Below are positions 1 to 6,714 of a DNA stretch of 13,818 bases, in pieces. The position numbers and the translations under genes were made by a program. This DNA comes from Cyanobacteria bacterium M_surface_7_m2_037 (lineage in GTDB: Bacteria; Cyanobacteriota; Cyanobacteriia; PCC-6307; Cyanobiaceae): assembly GCA_016882585.1 (NCBI GenBank), contig VGPP01000037.1, positions 1 through 13,818 of the forward strand, given 5' to 3'. The notes beneath the pieces were generated by a model. That model had not been told where the DNA came from, did not search any database, and saw only the letters and a list, made by a program, of their open reading frames with translations. Numbering within the stretch: position 1 is the first letter of the stretch; each line of letters begins with the position of its first letter.

Positions 1-41
1 GCTGCCTAAAGTCCGCTGTCGTGATGCCGGAGCTGGACAGG

Positions 42-389
42 ATGCCTCGATCCACCCCCTGCAGAGCTGCTCTCACCGCCACCCAATCGCCGGGCCGTGA
101 GAGCGGCGGCGCTGCCGTGATGGAGAAGGCGCCGGAGCGGGTGCGCAAGCCCTCGCCCCGCTACAAGGTGCTGCTCCACAACGATCCGGTGAACACCATG
201 GAATACGTGGTGGGCACCCTGCGCCAGGTAGTGCCCTCGCTCAGCGAGCAGGACGCCATTGCCGTGATGCTCGAGGCCCACAACACCGGCGTAGGCCTGG
301 TGATCGTGTGCGACATCGAGCCGGCCGAGTTCTACAGCGAAACCCTCAAAGCCAAGGGACTCACCAGCACGATCGAGCCGGAAAGCTGA
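42..389 (+). CDS. clpS: ATP-dependent Clp protease adaptor protein ClpS
   Basis: ClpS binds the N-domain of the Clp ATPase (ClpC in cyanobacteria) and delivers N-degron substrates to the Clp protease in the cytosol. The core is clear: a basic lead-in (VRKPSPRYKVLL), then HNDPVNTMEYVV, the helix LSEQDAIAVMLEAHNTG, and the C-terminal AEFYSETLKAKGLTSTIEP. Where many bacterial ClpS have two Asp in the N-degron pocket (NDD), this one reads NDP, a form I associate with one of the two cyanobacterial ClpS paralogues. Start choice: ATG at 42 has GGAG at 29-32, 9 nt upstream, giving 115 aa. GTG 21 and ATG 24 (longer) and ATG 120 (88 aa, no Shine-Dalgarno) are alternatives. Its TGA overlaps by one base the ATG of the next gene, which suggests translational coupling. 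Family identity is secure; the exact start is not. Confidence 0.93.
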   Translation: MPRSTPCRAALTATQSPGRESGGAAVMEKAPERVRKPSPRYKVLLHNDPVNTMEYVVGTLRQVVPSLSEQDAIAVMLEAHNTGVGLVIVCDIEPAEFYSETLKAKGLTSTIEPES

Positions 390-1195
390 TGCCGCGCCTG
401 AACTGGTGGGGCACCGTGCTCTATCCAGCTGCGCTGGTGGCCGTGTTTCTGGGTGGTCAACTGCTGCTGAAGGCGCTGGGGGTGCCCGCTGCTCTGCTGG
501 CGAGCCTGGCGGCACTGCCCGCTGTGGCGGCCCTGCTGCTCAGCCTTCCGGTTCGCCTGCGGCGCTGCTGGGCCGAACCCCAGCCCTGGCGGCGGCTGGG
601 TGTTGTCGGCGGCAAGGCAGCCGTGGCGAAGGCTTTGCTGCGGGGCGTGCTCAAGGCGATCGGCCTGCTGGCCCTGGTGATCGCCGCGCTGGCACTCACC
701 GGCCAACTCAGCTGGCTGCCCCGGCTCAACGCCGGCCTGCTGCTCAACGCCGTGGCCCTGGGGCTCGGGGTAGCCTTCGCCGAAGAATTGCTGTTCCGCG
801 GCTGGCTGCTGGGGGAGCTGAGCCTGCTGCTGGGGCCGCAACGGGCGCTGTGGCTGCAGGCAGCCCTGTTCAGCCTGGTGCACACCCGCTTCAACCTGCC
901 CCCCATCCAACTGATCGGCCTGCTTGTGGGCTTGCTGCTGCTTGGCCTGGCCCTCGGGCTGCAGCGCCGGGCTGATGGCGGCCTGCTCTGGGGCGCGATC
1001 GGCCTGCATGGCGGCCTGGTGGCGGGCTGGTTCGTGCTGCATCAAGGGCTCGTCGCGATCAACCCCTCCGCCCCGGCCTGGCTGATAGGTCCAGACAACC
1101 CGATCGGCGGGTTGATCGGCTGGCTGGGGTTGGCCCTGTTGCTCCTGGCCCGCCGCCCTTGGTGGGATGAGGGCATTCGCACCACCCCGCCATGA
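389..1195 (+). CDS. CPBP family intramembrane glutamic endopeptidase (Abi/CAAX protease-like)
   Basis: Polytopic, Leu/Ala-rich membrane protein of 268 aa. The family signature is visible: motif 1 AEELLFRGW with Glu132, Glu133 and Arg137; motif 2 FSLVH with His165; and motif 3 around His207 (LHGGLVAGW). In the Rce1-like family these residues form the active site inside the membrane. About six to eight hydrophobic segments are seen, including near the N-terminus (LVAVFLGGQLLLKALG) and C-terminus (IGGLIGWLGLALLLL). The substrate is unknown. The ATG at 389 overlaps the clpS stop, and its own TGA (1193-1195) overlaps the start of the next gene (ATGA), so these look like one operon. A longer reading frame begins at 308 inside clpS but its extra residues are unrelated to the family and it was not used. 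Confidence 0.88.
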   Translation: MPRLNWWGTVLYPAALVAVFLGGQLLLKALGVPAALLASLAALPAVAALLLSLPVRLRRCWAEPQPWRRLGVVGGKAAVAKALLRGVLKAIGLLALVIAALALTGQLSWLPRLNAGLLLNAVALGLGVAFAEELLFRGWLLGELSLLLGPQRALWLQAALFSLVHTRFNLPPIQLIGLLVGLLLLGLALGLQRRADGGLLWGAIGLHGGLVAGWFVLHQGLVAINPSAPAWLIGPDNPIGGLIGWLGLALLLLARRPWWDEGIRTTPP

Positions 1196-1839
1196 CGGCC
1201 AGCACAGCAGAACGGCCTGCAGCTTCAAGGCATCCCGACGCTCGGGTGTGGGTGGTGGATGACGATCAAGAACTGCTCAGCCTGCTCGAAGAGCGCTTCG
1301 GGCAATGCGGCTGGAAGGCCCGCAGCTTTGAAAGACGGCGAAGGCCTTGATCAAGCCCTGCGCGACGACATGCCCCATGTGCTCGTGCTGGATCGCTGCT
1401 CCCGGGTCAGAGCGGCACCCACCTGCTGGAGCGGCTGCGCCAGCAAGGCCATCGCTTTCCGGTGTTGATGCTCTCCGCCCTCGGGGCCGCTGATGAACGG
1501 ATCGAGGGGCTGGAAACCGGTGCCGACGACTACATGGCCAAGCCGTTCCTCTGGCGGGAACTGCAGCTGCGGCTGGAGCGCCTGCTCGATTACCGCCGCG
1601 ACCTCACCCCCCAGCGCCCGCCGGAGCAGCGCTTCCGGATCAACAGCGTGCTGTTTGATCCAGCGCGGCTGGAGCTCGTGGGCCCCACAGGGGTGACCAA
1701 CAGCCTCAGCCGCGGCGATGCTTCGCTGCTGAGCTTCCTTTGCCTGTCGCGCGGCATCGCCTTTGAGCGCGAGCAGTTGTGCCAGGCCACCGGCAGCCTG
1801 GTGGATGCCACCAACAGCAACGGGGCAGCGTGGTGCTGA
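1192..1839 (+). pseudogene. Frameshifted OmpR/PhoB-type response regulator, 3' end lost
   Basis: Remnant of a DNA-binding response regulator. The frame opening at ATG 1192 gives a receiver start with the acidic cluster VWVVDDDQELLSLLEERFG, then hits a stop at 1348-1350. The receiver continues in the +1 frame (GLDQALRDDMPHVLVLD, phospho-acceptor Asp codon at 1391-1393), as if one base was inserted near 1333-1337. A missing base near 1394-1398 returns it to the first frame, reading VLMLSALGAADERIEGLETG and then DDYMAKPF with the conserved Lys. A partial winged-helix domain follows (LSRGDASLLSFLCLSRG, then GSLVDATNSN). It stops at 1837-1839, just where such regulators normally continue with the recognition helix, so the DNA-binding domain is incomplete. 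No full-length product can be made without frameshifting. Sequencing error could explain single indels but not the loss of the 3' end. Confidence 0.85.
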
Positions 1840-2048
1840 TGGTGGAAGACAGCGGCCCCGGGCTCAGCAGCACCAATCTGCTCGGGATGCCGAGGATCCC
1901 TCCCGCCCACGATCGCCAGCAACGCAACCGCTCCGGGGATGGGCTCTCGATCGTGGAACGCTGCTGCCAACTGCACGGTGGGCGTCTGGCGCTCAACAGC
2001 TCCAGCCTGGGGGGATTACAGGCGGAACTGCACCTGCCGCAGAGCTGA
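1821..2048 (+). pseudogene. Histidine kinase C-terminal fragment (HATPase_c remnant)
   Basis: In the third frame, directly after the broken response regulator, the sequence reads GSVVLMVEDSGPGL, the G1 box of a histidine-kinase ATPase domain. It ends with SGDGLSIVERCCQLHGGRLAL and LGGLQAELHLPQS, the G2 region and final strand. The sensor part, the phospho-acceptor His box and the N box with its catalytic Asn are absent, and no start with a ribosome binding site is seen. The kinase gene probably followed the response regulator gene in an RR-HK operon, and one deletion removed the 3' end of the first and the 5' part of the second. The junction lies near 1815-1825. The G2 motif is shorter than the usual GxGLGL, which may be further decay. 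Confidence 0.8.
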
Positions 2049-3635
2049 TCAACGGCTGGCGGTTGCCAACGCAGCCCGCCCTTCCACCGGCGCATGCAAC
2101 GCCTCCTCCAGAGGAGCCAAGCCGTAATCGCGCTCGAGCAGATCCATCACCGTGCGGCCGAAATCAGCGGGATTGCGCTCGAACGCTTCCAGGCAGATGC
2201 GGCCGAAGGTGCTGCCCATCGGTTCGGGGTTCCAGAGCAGCTGGCGAGCCGTCCAGGGGAGCATGCTCATCGGGTTGTAGCCGGGCTTGATCAGGCCCTG
2301 GTCGAAGCCGTACTGCTCCAGGTGGGTATGGGGCTGCAGGCCGATGAAGAAGATCGCCGGCTCCACCTTGTCGGCTCCGAAGATCCGCTCGAGCTCGCGG
2401 TGGTAGGCCACGGTCTGGCGGATCGTCTCGGGGCGCTCGTCGATCACGTTGAACGAGTAGTTCACCGACACGTGCTCACGGAAGCCGGCGCGGGCCAGCA
2501 GGCGGCAGTTCTCCAGCACGGTGCGCAGGTTGTAGCCCATGCGCATCTTGCGCACGAGCTCCTGGGAGCCGGAGGTGATGCCGATCTCGAAGTAGTCCAT
2601 CCCGGTGGCCACCATCAGCTCCGCCAGCTCGGCATCGAGGTTGTCGGCGCGGATGTAGGCGGCCCAGCGGATGTCGTTCCAGCCCTGGGCCTGCACGGCC
2701 CGGAGTAGTTCCTTGGCGTCGTCGATGTAGCGGCGGGCCGGGATGAACTGGGCATCGGTGAACCAGAAACCGCGCACCCCCTTGGCGTAGAGCTGGCGCA
2801 TCTCGGCGATCACCTCCTCCACGGGGTTCACGCGCACCGCTTTGCCCTCCACCACGGTGTACACGCAGTAGCAGCAGTTGTGGGGGCAGCCGCGCTTGGT
2901 CTGCACGCCTACATAGAAGTCGCCGCCATCGAGATACCAATCCAGCTGGGGCCAGATCGAGGCGATGTAGCCGTAATCGCAGGCAGTTTTCTCCATGCCG
3001 GCGGGCTGCTCATGGATCAGGCCGGGCCGGGGCGGCTCACCAGCAATGAAACAGCGCTCCGCCTCGAGCGATTCGCCGCGGATCAGCTTTTCGAGCAGCG
3101 GTTCACCCTCGCCCACCGACACCACGGTTCCGCGCGGGAGCTTGCGGCCCAGCTGCTCGTAAAACACGCTCACCGCGCCGCCACCCAGCACCGCCCGGGC
3201 CTCTGGCTGGAAGCGGCGGGCAGCTCTCAGCCCACGCCGAACCAGGCGCAGGTTGCGCCAGAGCTCGCCATAGAAGGAAGCCATCAGCCGCAATCCGCCG
3301 AAGGCGCCCCGCAGCCGCTTCAGCGGATTGCGGGCGTAAAACACCTCAAAGGAGTTCTGCAGCGGATTCCCGCCGCGCCCATCCACGGGGGCATAAATCT
3401 GAATATCGCGCCAGGAGAACACCAGCAGGGTGGGCTGGAACTGCTCGATCTCCTGCTGCAGCACAACTTCCACATCGAGCAGCGGCACGGCTGCCAGATC
3501 GAGGATGCACTGCTCCAGCTCAGGGAACTGCTTGTGGATGTGATCGGCCAGGTACACCGGGCCGATCGGAAAGATGGGATTGCAGGGCAGGCGCACCAGC
3601 AGCACCCGCTGTTCCTCCGGGGAGGCGTGTCGCAC
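2049..3635 (-). CDS. B12-binding domain-containing radical SAM protein, function unknown
   Basis: A 528-aa protein of the BchE/MiaB-like class with an N-terminal cobalamin-binding-type region and a radical SAM core. The N-terminus (RVLLVRLPCNPIFPIGPVYLA, in two parts RVLLVRLPCNP and FPIGPVYLA) and the stretch VLGGGAVSVFYEQLG with VSVGEGEPLLEKL fit the Rossmann-like B12-binding fold. The Fe-S cluster motif is C250-PHN-C254-CY-C257. Downstream are WAAYIRADNLD and EIGITSGSQELVRKM, typical of the SAM-binding barrel. The gene starts at a GTG (3633-3635) 6 nt after the cofG stop, so it is very likely cotranscribed with cofG. The classical DxHxxG of B12 base-off binding is not obvious, so cobalamin binding is inferred from the fold. 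The substrate cannot be told from sequence. Its stop (2049-2051) touches the stop of the kinase remnant on the other strand. Confidence 0.85.
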   Translation of the reverse strand: MRHASPEEQRVLLVRLPCNPIFPIGPVYLADHIHKQFPELEQCILDLAAVPLLDVEVVLQQEIEQFQPTLLVFSWRDIQIYAPVDGRGGNPLQNSFEVFYARNPLKRLRGAFGGLRLMASFYGELWRNLRLVRRGLRAARRFQPEARAVLGGGAVSVFYEQLGRKLPRGTVVSVGEGEPLLEKLIRGESLEAERCFIAGEPPRPGLIHEQPAGMEKTACDYGYIASIWPQLDWYLDGGDFYVGVQTKRGCPHNCCYCVYTVVEGKAVRVNPVEEVIAEMRQLYAKGVRGFWFTDAQFIPARRYIDDAKELLRAVQAQGWNDIRWAAYIRADNLDAELAELMVATGMDYFEIGITSGSQELVRKMRMGYNLRTVLENCRLLARAGFREHVSVNYSFNVIDERPETIRQTVAYHRELERIFGADKVEPAIFFIGLQPHTHLEQYGFDQGLIKPGYNPMSMLPWTARQLLWNPEPMGSTFGRICLEAFERNPADFGRTVMDLLERDYGLAPLEEALHAPVEGRAALATASR

Positions 3636-3641
3636 AGTGAG

Positions 3642-4619
3642 TCAGGTGTGGGGCGCGTTGGCCAGGGCCGGCTCGGACGCTAACAAGCGCGCCCGCTCCT
3701 CCACGCGCCGCCGCAGGGCGGAAGGCAGCCAAGGCCACCAATGGCGATGCACGCAGGTGCGCGGCTCGAGGCGCCAACCGCGTGAAGCCAGCAGCTGGCG
3801 CAGGGCTTCAGGCGTGGGCTGGGGATAGGCCGGGTTGATCACATCCAGCGTGTCGATGCCGCCGAGATCACGGATGCCGGCCTCCAGCGCTGCGGGCAGC
3901 TGCTCCAGCGGCCAGAGGTTGGGCGGCGTTTGCAGCTGCACCTCCGGCGGTAGCAACTGTCGGGCCATTGCGATCAGCTCCAGCAGATCGCTCTGCTCCG
4001 CTGGGGTGAGCGGCGTGGCCGCCTCCCCATGAGGCCGCCAGGGCTGCAGGATCACCTCCTGGAGATGGCCCCAGCGGCGCTGCAGTCCCGCCAGCAGCTC
4101 CAGGGCCTTGATGCGCTCCGCCCTGGTTTCGCCCACGCCGAGCAGCAGCCCGGTGGTGAAGGGAATCCCGAGCCGGCCGGCTTGCTCCAGCTGAGCCAGG
4201 CGCATGGCCAGGGTTTTGCTGGGGGCGTGGCGATGCAGCGCGTCGTAAGCAGGGCCCACACCCTCGAGCATCAAACCCATGGAGGGATTGAGGCGACCCA
4301 GTGCCGCCATTTCACGCCGCGAGAGCGGGCCGGCATTGGTGTGGGGCAAGCGCCCTTGAGCCAGAGCCAGAGCACTCAACTGGCGCAGCCGCGCAAACCA
4401 TTCCCCACGCGCAGCTGCGTTGGGCGCCACTTCCCCGCTGAGCAGCAACACCTCAGCGGCGGCCGGGCGCGCCTGCAGCTGTTCAGTGGCGGCGCGCAGC
4501 GACAACGGCACCGCCTGCTCCAGCGGCACGCGAAAGCTGCAGTAGCCGCAGGCGTTGAAGCACCCGTGGGTGGGCACGAGGGTGACGCTGGGGCTCCAGG
4601 TGACGAGATCGCTTGCCAT
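3642..4619 (-). CDS. cofG: 7,8-didemethyl-8-hydroxy-5-deazariboflavin (FO) synthase subunit CofG
   Basis: CofG is a radical SAM enzyme which, with CofH, makes FO, the deazaflavin core of F420. In cyanobacteria FO is known as an antenna chromophore of DNA photolyase. The 325-aa product has the cluster motif THGCFNACGYCSF near the N-terminus (Cys20, Cys24, Cys27), then LLLSGEVAPN, HTNAGPLSRREMA, GLMLEGVGP and the glycine-rich FTTGLLLGVGET typical of CofG/CofH. ILQPWRPH and TPPNLWP follow, and NPAYPQPTPEALR with WRLEPRTCVH closes the conserved part. The start chosen is ATG 4617-4619; GTG codons at 4622 and 4631 would add one or four residues, and no clear Shine-Dalgarno decides. cofH is not in this window. 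It is divergent from psbA across 205 bp and is followed closely by the B12-type radical SAM gene. Confidence 0.9.
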   Translation of the reverse strand: MASDLVTWSPSVTLVPTHGCFNACGYCSFRVPLEQAVPLSLRAATEQLQARPAAAEVLLLSGEVAPNAAARGEWFARLRQLSALALAQGRLPHTNAGPLSRREMAALGRLNPSMGLMLEGVGPAYDALHRHAPSKTLAMRLAQLEQAGRLGIPFTTGLLLGVGETRAERIKALELLAGLQRRWGHLQEVILQPWRPHGEAATPLTPAEQSDLLELIAMARQLLPPEVQLQTPPNLWPLEQLPAALEAGIRDLGGIDTLDVINPAYPQPTPEALRQLLASRGWRLEPRTCVHRHWWPWLPSALRRRVEERARLLASEPALANAPHT

Positions 4620-4719
4620 CACAGGACCCACAAGCGCAGCTGATGGCTGAGATCAGCACCACTGTTGCCGAGGGCGGCCATTGCTTGCCTTAAGCCCGCG
4701 TCACACGGCGCAAACATCC

Positions 4720-4727
4720 GTTACATT
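4720..4727 (+). promoter_or_regulatory. Candidate HLR1 half-site (RpaB box) upstream of psbA
   Basis: The octamer GTTACATT matches the (G/T)TTACA(T/A)(T/A) half-site of the HLR1 element bound by the cyanobacterial regulator RpaB at high-light genes, psbA among them. It lies 97 nt upstream of the psbA start, in the region shared with divergent cofG. A second properly spaced half-site is not present (only a weak AAACAT just before it), and no consensus -35/-10 pair stands out nearby, so this is a tentative call. Confidence 0.35.
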
Positions 4728-4824
4728 GATGCGCGGCAGGGCGGGTTTCCGGCCTGTCCTTCCTTCTCGCTCAACACAGGGCCCGCTCGGGTCTTCGTTG
4801 CTGAGCCCTACGTATCCCGTACTC

Positions 4825-5904
4825 ATGACCACCACTCTCCAGCAGCGCCAAGGCGCTTCTGCGTGGAACCAGTTCTGCGAGTGGGTCACCAGCACCGACA
4901 ACCGCCTCTATGTGGGTTGGTTCGGCGTTCTGATGATCCCCTGCCTGCTGGCAGCCACCATCTGCTTCATCGTTGCTTTCATCGCAGCTCCCCCCGTCGA
5001 CATCGACGGCATCCGTGAGCCTGTGGCCGGCAGCCTGATGTATGGCAACAACATCATCTCCGGCGCTGTGATCCCCAGCAGCAACGCCATCGGTCTGCAC
5101 TTCTATCCCATCTGGGAAGCCGCCAGCCTCGACGAGTGGCTGTACAACGGCGGTCCTTTCCAGCTGGTGATCTTCCACTTCCTCATCGGCATCTACGCCT
5201 ACATGGGACGTGAGTGGGAACTCTCCTACCGCCTGGGCATGCGTCCCTGGATCTGCGTTGCTTACAGCGCACCCGTGGCTGCTGCCTCTGCTGTGTTCCT
5301 GGTGTATCCCTTCGGTCAGGGCTCCTTCTCGGACGCCATGCCCCTGGGTATCTCCGGCACCTTCAACTACATGCTGGTGTTCCAGGCTGAGCACAACATC
5401 CTGATGCACCCCTTCCACATGCTTGGTGTGGCTGGTGTGTTCGGTGGCTCCCTGTTCTCCGCCATGCACGGTTCGCTGGTGACCTCCTCCCTGGTGCGTG
5501 AAACCACCGAGAGCGAGAGCCAGAACTACGGCTACAAGTTCGGCCAAGAGGAAGAGACCTACAACATCGTGGCTGCCCACGGTTACTTCGGTCGCCTGAT
5601 CTTCCAATACGCCTCCTTCAACAACAGCCGCAGCCTGCACTTCTTCCTGGCTGCCTGGCCCGTGGTTGGCATCTGGTTCACCGCCCTGGGCGTGAGCACC
5701 ATGGCCTTCAACCTGAACGGTTTCAACTTCAACCAGTCCATCCTGGATTCCCAGGGTCGTGTTCTGAACACCTGGGCTGACGTGCTGAACCGCGCTGGTC
5801 TGGGCATGGAAGTGATGCACGAGCGCAACGCTCACAACTTCCCCCTCGACCTGGCAGCAGCCGAAGCCACCCCCGTGGCTCTGACTGCCCCCGCCATCGG
5901 CTGA
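4825..5904 (+). CDS. psbA: Photosystem II D1 protein (PsbA), Glu130 form
   Basis: D1 is the reaction-centre subunit of photosystem II in the thylakoid membrane. With D2 it binds P680, pheophytin, QB and the Mn4CaO5 cluster. The 359-aa product is full length and aligns without gaps to D1 numbering: five membrane helices, CEWVTSTDNRLYVGWFG at the N-terminus, Asp170 (codon 5332-5334), HERNAHNFPLDLA near the C-terminus with the His332/Glu333/Asp342/Ala344 ligand region, and a 15-residue tail (AAEATPVALTAPAIG) normally removed by CtpA after Ala344. Residue 130 (codon GAG 5212-5214, MGREWEL) is Glu, the hallmark of the high-light D1:2 form rather than Gln130 of D1:1. The start is ATG 4825; the frame is open upstream but those residues do not match D1. 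The gene stands alone with its own terminator. Cyanobacterial genomes usually carry several psbA copies. Confidence 0.99.
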   Translation: MTTTLQQRQGASAWNQFCEWVTSTDNRLYVGWFGVLMIPCLLAATICFIVAFIAAPPVDIDGIREPVAGSLMYGNNIISGAVIPSSNAIGLHFYPIWEAASLDEWLYNGGPFQLVIFHFLIGIYAYMGREWELSYRLGMRPWICVAYSAPVAAASAVFLVYPFGQGSFSDAMPLGISGTFNYMLVFQAEHNILMHPFHMLGVAGVFGGSLFSAMHGSLVTSSLVRETTESESQNYGYKFGQEEETYNIVAAHGYFGRLIFQYASFNNSRSLHFFLAAWPVVGIWFTALGVSTMAFNLNGFNFNQSILDSQGRVLNTWADVLNRAGLGMEVMHERNAHNFPLDLAAAEATPVALTAPAIG

Positions 5905-5945
5905 GGTTGATCCTCAACACGGTTCAATCTCGGTTGAATCGGAAG

Positions 5946-5970
5946 GCCCCCGCGCAAGCGGGGGCTTTTT
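5946..5970 (+). terminator. Rho-independent terminator of psbA
   Basis: A perfect 8-bp stem GCCCCCGC/GCGGGGGC (5946-5953 and 5958-5965) with a GCAA tetraloop is followed by TTTTT. It lies 41 nt after the psbA stop. The minus-strand copy lacks a U-tract, so it probably does not serve the opposing deaminase gene well. Confidence 0.93.
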
Positions 5971-6021
5971 GTTGTGCGCCACTGGGTGCGGCTGGCAGGC
6001 GCGAGTGCCACCGCTGCGCCA

Positions 6022-6471
6022 TCACTGCCCGATGTCTTCTGCCCAGAGTTCGGGTTTGGTTTGCAGCATCCTCTGCATCAGCTTTTCGCAGGCTGGATCG
6101 TCCAGGCAGTGCACCTCGATGCCGGCTTCGCGCAGCCACCGTTCGGCGCCTTGAAAGCTCTTGCGCTCACCGATCACCACCCGGCGAAAGCCCAGCAGCA
6201 CAGCTGTGCCAGCGCACATCGGGCAGGGTGAGAGTGTGGTCACGAGAGTGAGCTCGCGCCAGTCGCGGCGACGGCCCGCATTGCGGATGCATTGGGTTTC
6301 CCCATGGCTTGTGGGGTCCCCGTTCTGTACCCGTTGGTTGTGCCCACGGGCCACGATCGTGCCGTCTTCCTGGGCGAGCACAGCGCCGATGGGAATGCCA
6401 CCTTCTTGCCAGCTTTGCTCCGCTTCCTGGCGAGCGGCATCCATGAGTTGTTGCATGGTGGATGGTTCCAT
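6022..6471 (-). CDS. Nucleoside/cytosine deaminase, yeast FCY1-like
   Basis: A 149-aa zinc-dependent deaminase of the cytidine deaminase superfamily. The zinc ligands and catalytic Glu are present: SHGE (His56, Glu58) and SPCPMC (Cys83, Cys86). Beyond the general motifs it resembles yeast cytosine deaminase: EGGIPIGA, RGHNQRVQ, HGETQCIRNAGR, TLVTTLSPCPMC and especially the end LDDPACEKLM then KPELWAEDIG, which parallels the substrate-capping C-terminal tail of the yeast enzyme. The likely reaction is cytosine to uracil plus ammonia (pyrimidine salvage); another base or nucleoside substrate cannot be excluded. The start ATG 6469-6471 is supported by GGAGAAG at 6475-6481, 3 nt upstream; the frame is open to 6618 but those residues are unrelated. 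It stands alone between convergent psbA and the vapC gene. Confidence 0.87.
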   Translation of the reverse strand: MEPSTMQQLMDAARQEAEQSWQEGGIPIGAVLAQEDGTIVARGHNQRVQNGDPTSHGETQCIRNAGRRRDWRELTLVTTLSPCPMCAGTAVLLGFRRVVIGERKSFQGAERWLREAGIEVHCLDDPACEKLMQRMLQTKPELWAEDIGQ

Positions 6472-6474
6472 GGG

Positions 6475-6481
6475 CTTCTCC
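6475..6481 (-). promoter_or_regulatory. Ribosome binding site of the deaminase gene
   Basis: On the minus strand GGAGAAG precedes the ATG at 6471 by 3 nt (6 nt counted from GGAG). This decides the start against the longer open frame reaching 6618. Confidence 0.8.
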
Positions 6482-6583
6482 TGAAACGCCGAAGCTCGCA
6501 TCTGCGTTGTAGCCACGCTGGAGCAGATGTATCGGTGTTCAGCATTGAGGGAGAACCCTCGATCATGCCGCTTCGATGTGTAC

Positions 6584-6609
6584 CAAAACAAAAGAACCGC
6601 CAGTGCGGT
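6584..6609 (-). terminator. Possible terminator of the toxin-antitoxin operon
   Basis: Read on the minus strand, a short GC-rich hairpin ACCGC-ACTG-GCGGT (6609-6596) is followed by TTCTTTTGTTTTGG. The stem is only 5 bp, but the T-rich tail is good and it lies about 105 nt past the vapC stop. The rest of 6472-6714 holds no gene I can support. Confidence 0.5.
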
Positions 6610-6714
6610 AGCCGGCATTTTCTGCTGCTCCCGTTGGTGGGTCAGGTGTTGATTGGGTTGCGGGGTTCCAGAGGAAGGATGCGAACCCGTTGCCGGCGCT
6701 CATCGTGGCGCTTC

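Noticed and set aside
332..1228. A 298-codon minus-strand open frame opposite the CPBP gene
   Set aside because: Gln-rich translation with no domain; it mirrors the Leu-rich membrane protein codons (CTG read as CAG).
4681..4824. In-frame upstream extension of psbA
   Set aside because: D1 proteins begin at the MTTTLQQRQ position, and the added residues match nothing in D1.
4771..5835. A 354-codon minus-strand open frame opposite psbA
   Set aside because: psbA is full length and highly conserved; the antisense translation shows no family and a His/Val/Glu-rich bias.
6472..6618. N-terminal extension of the deaminase
   Set aside because: The extra residues are not family-like, and a clear ribosome binding site precedes ATG 6471.
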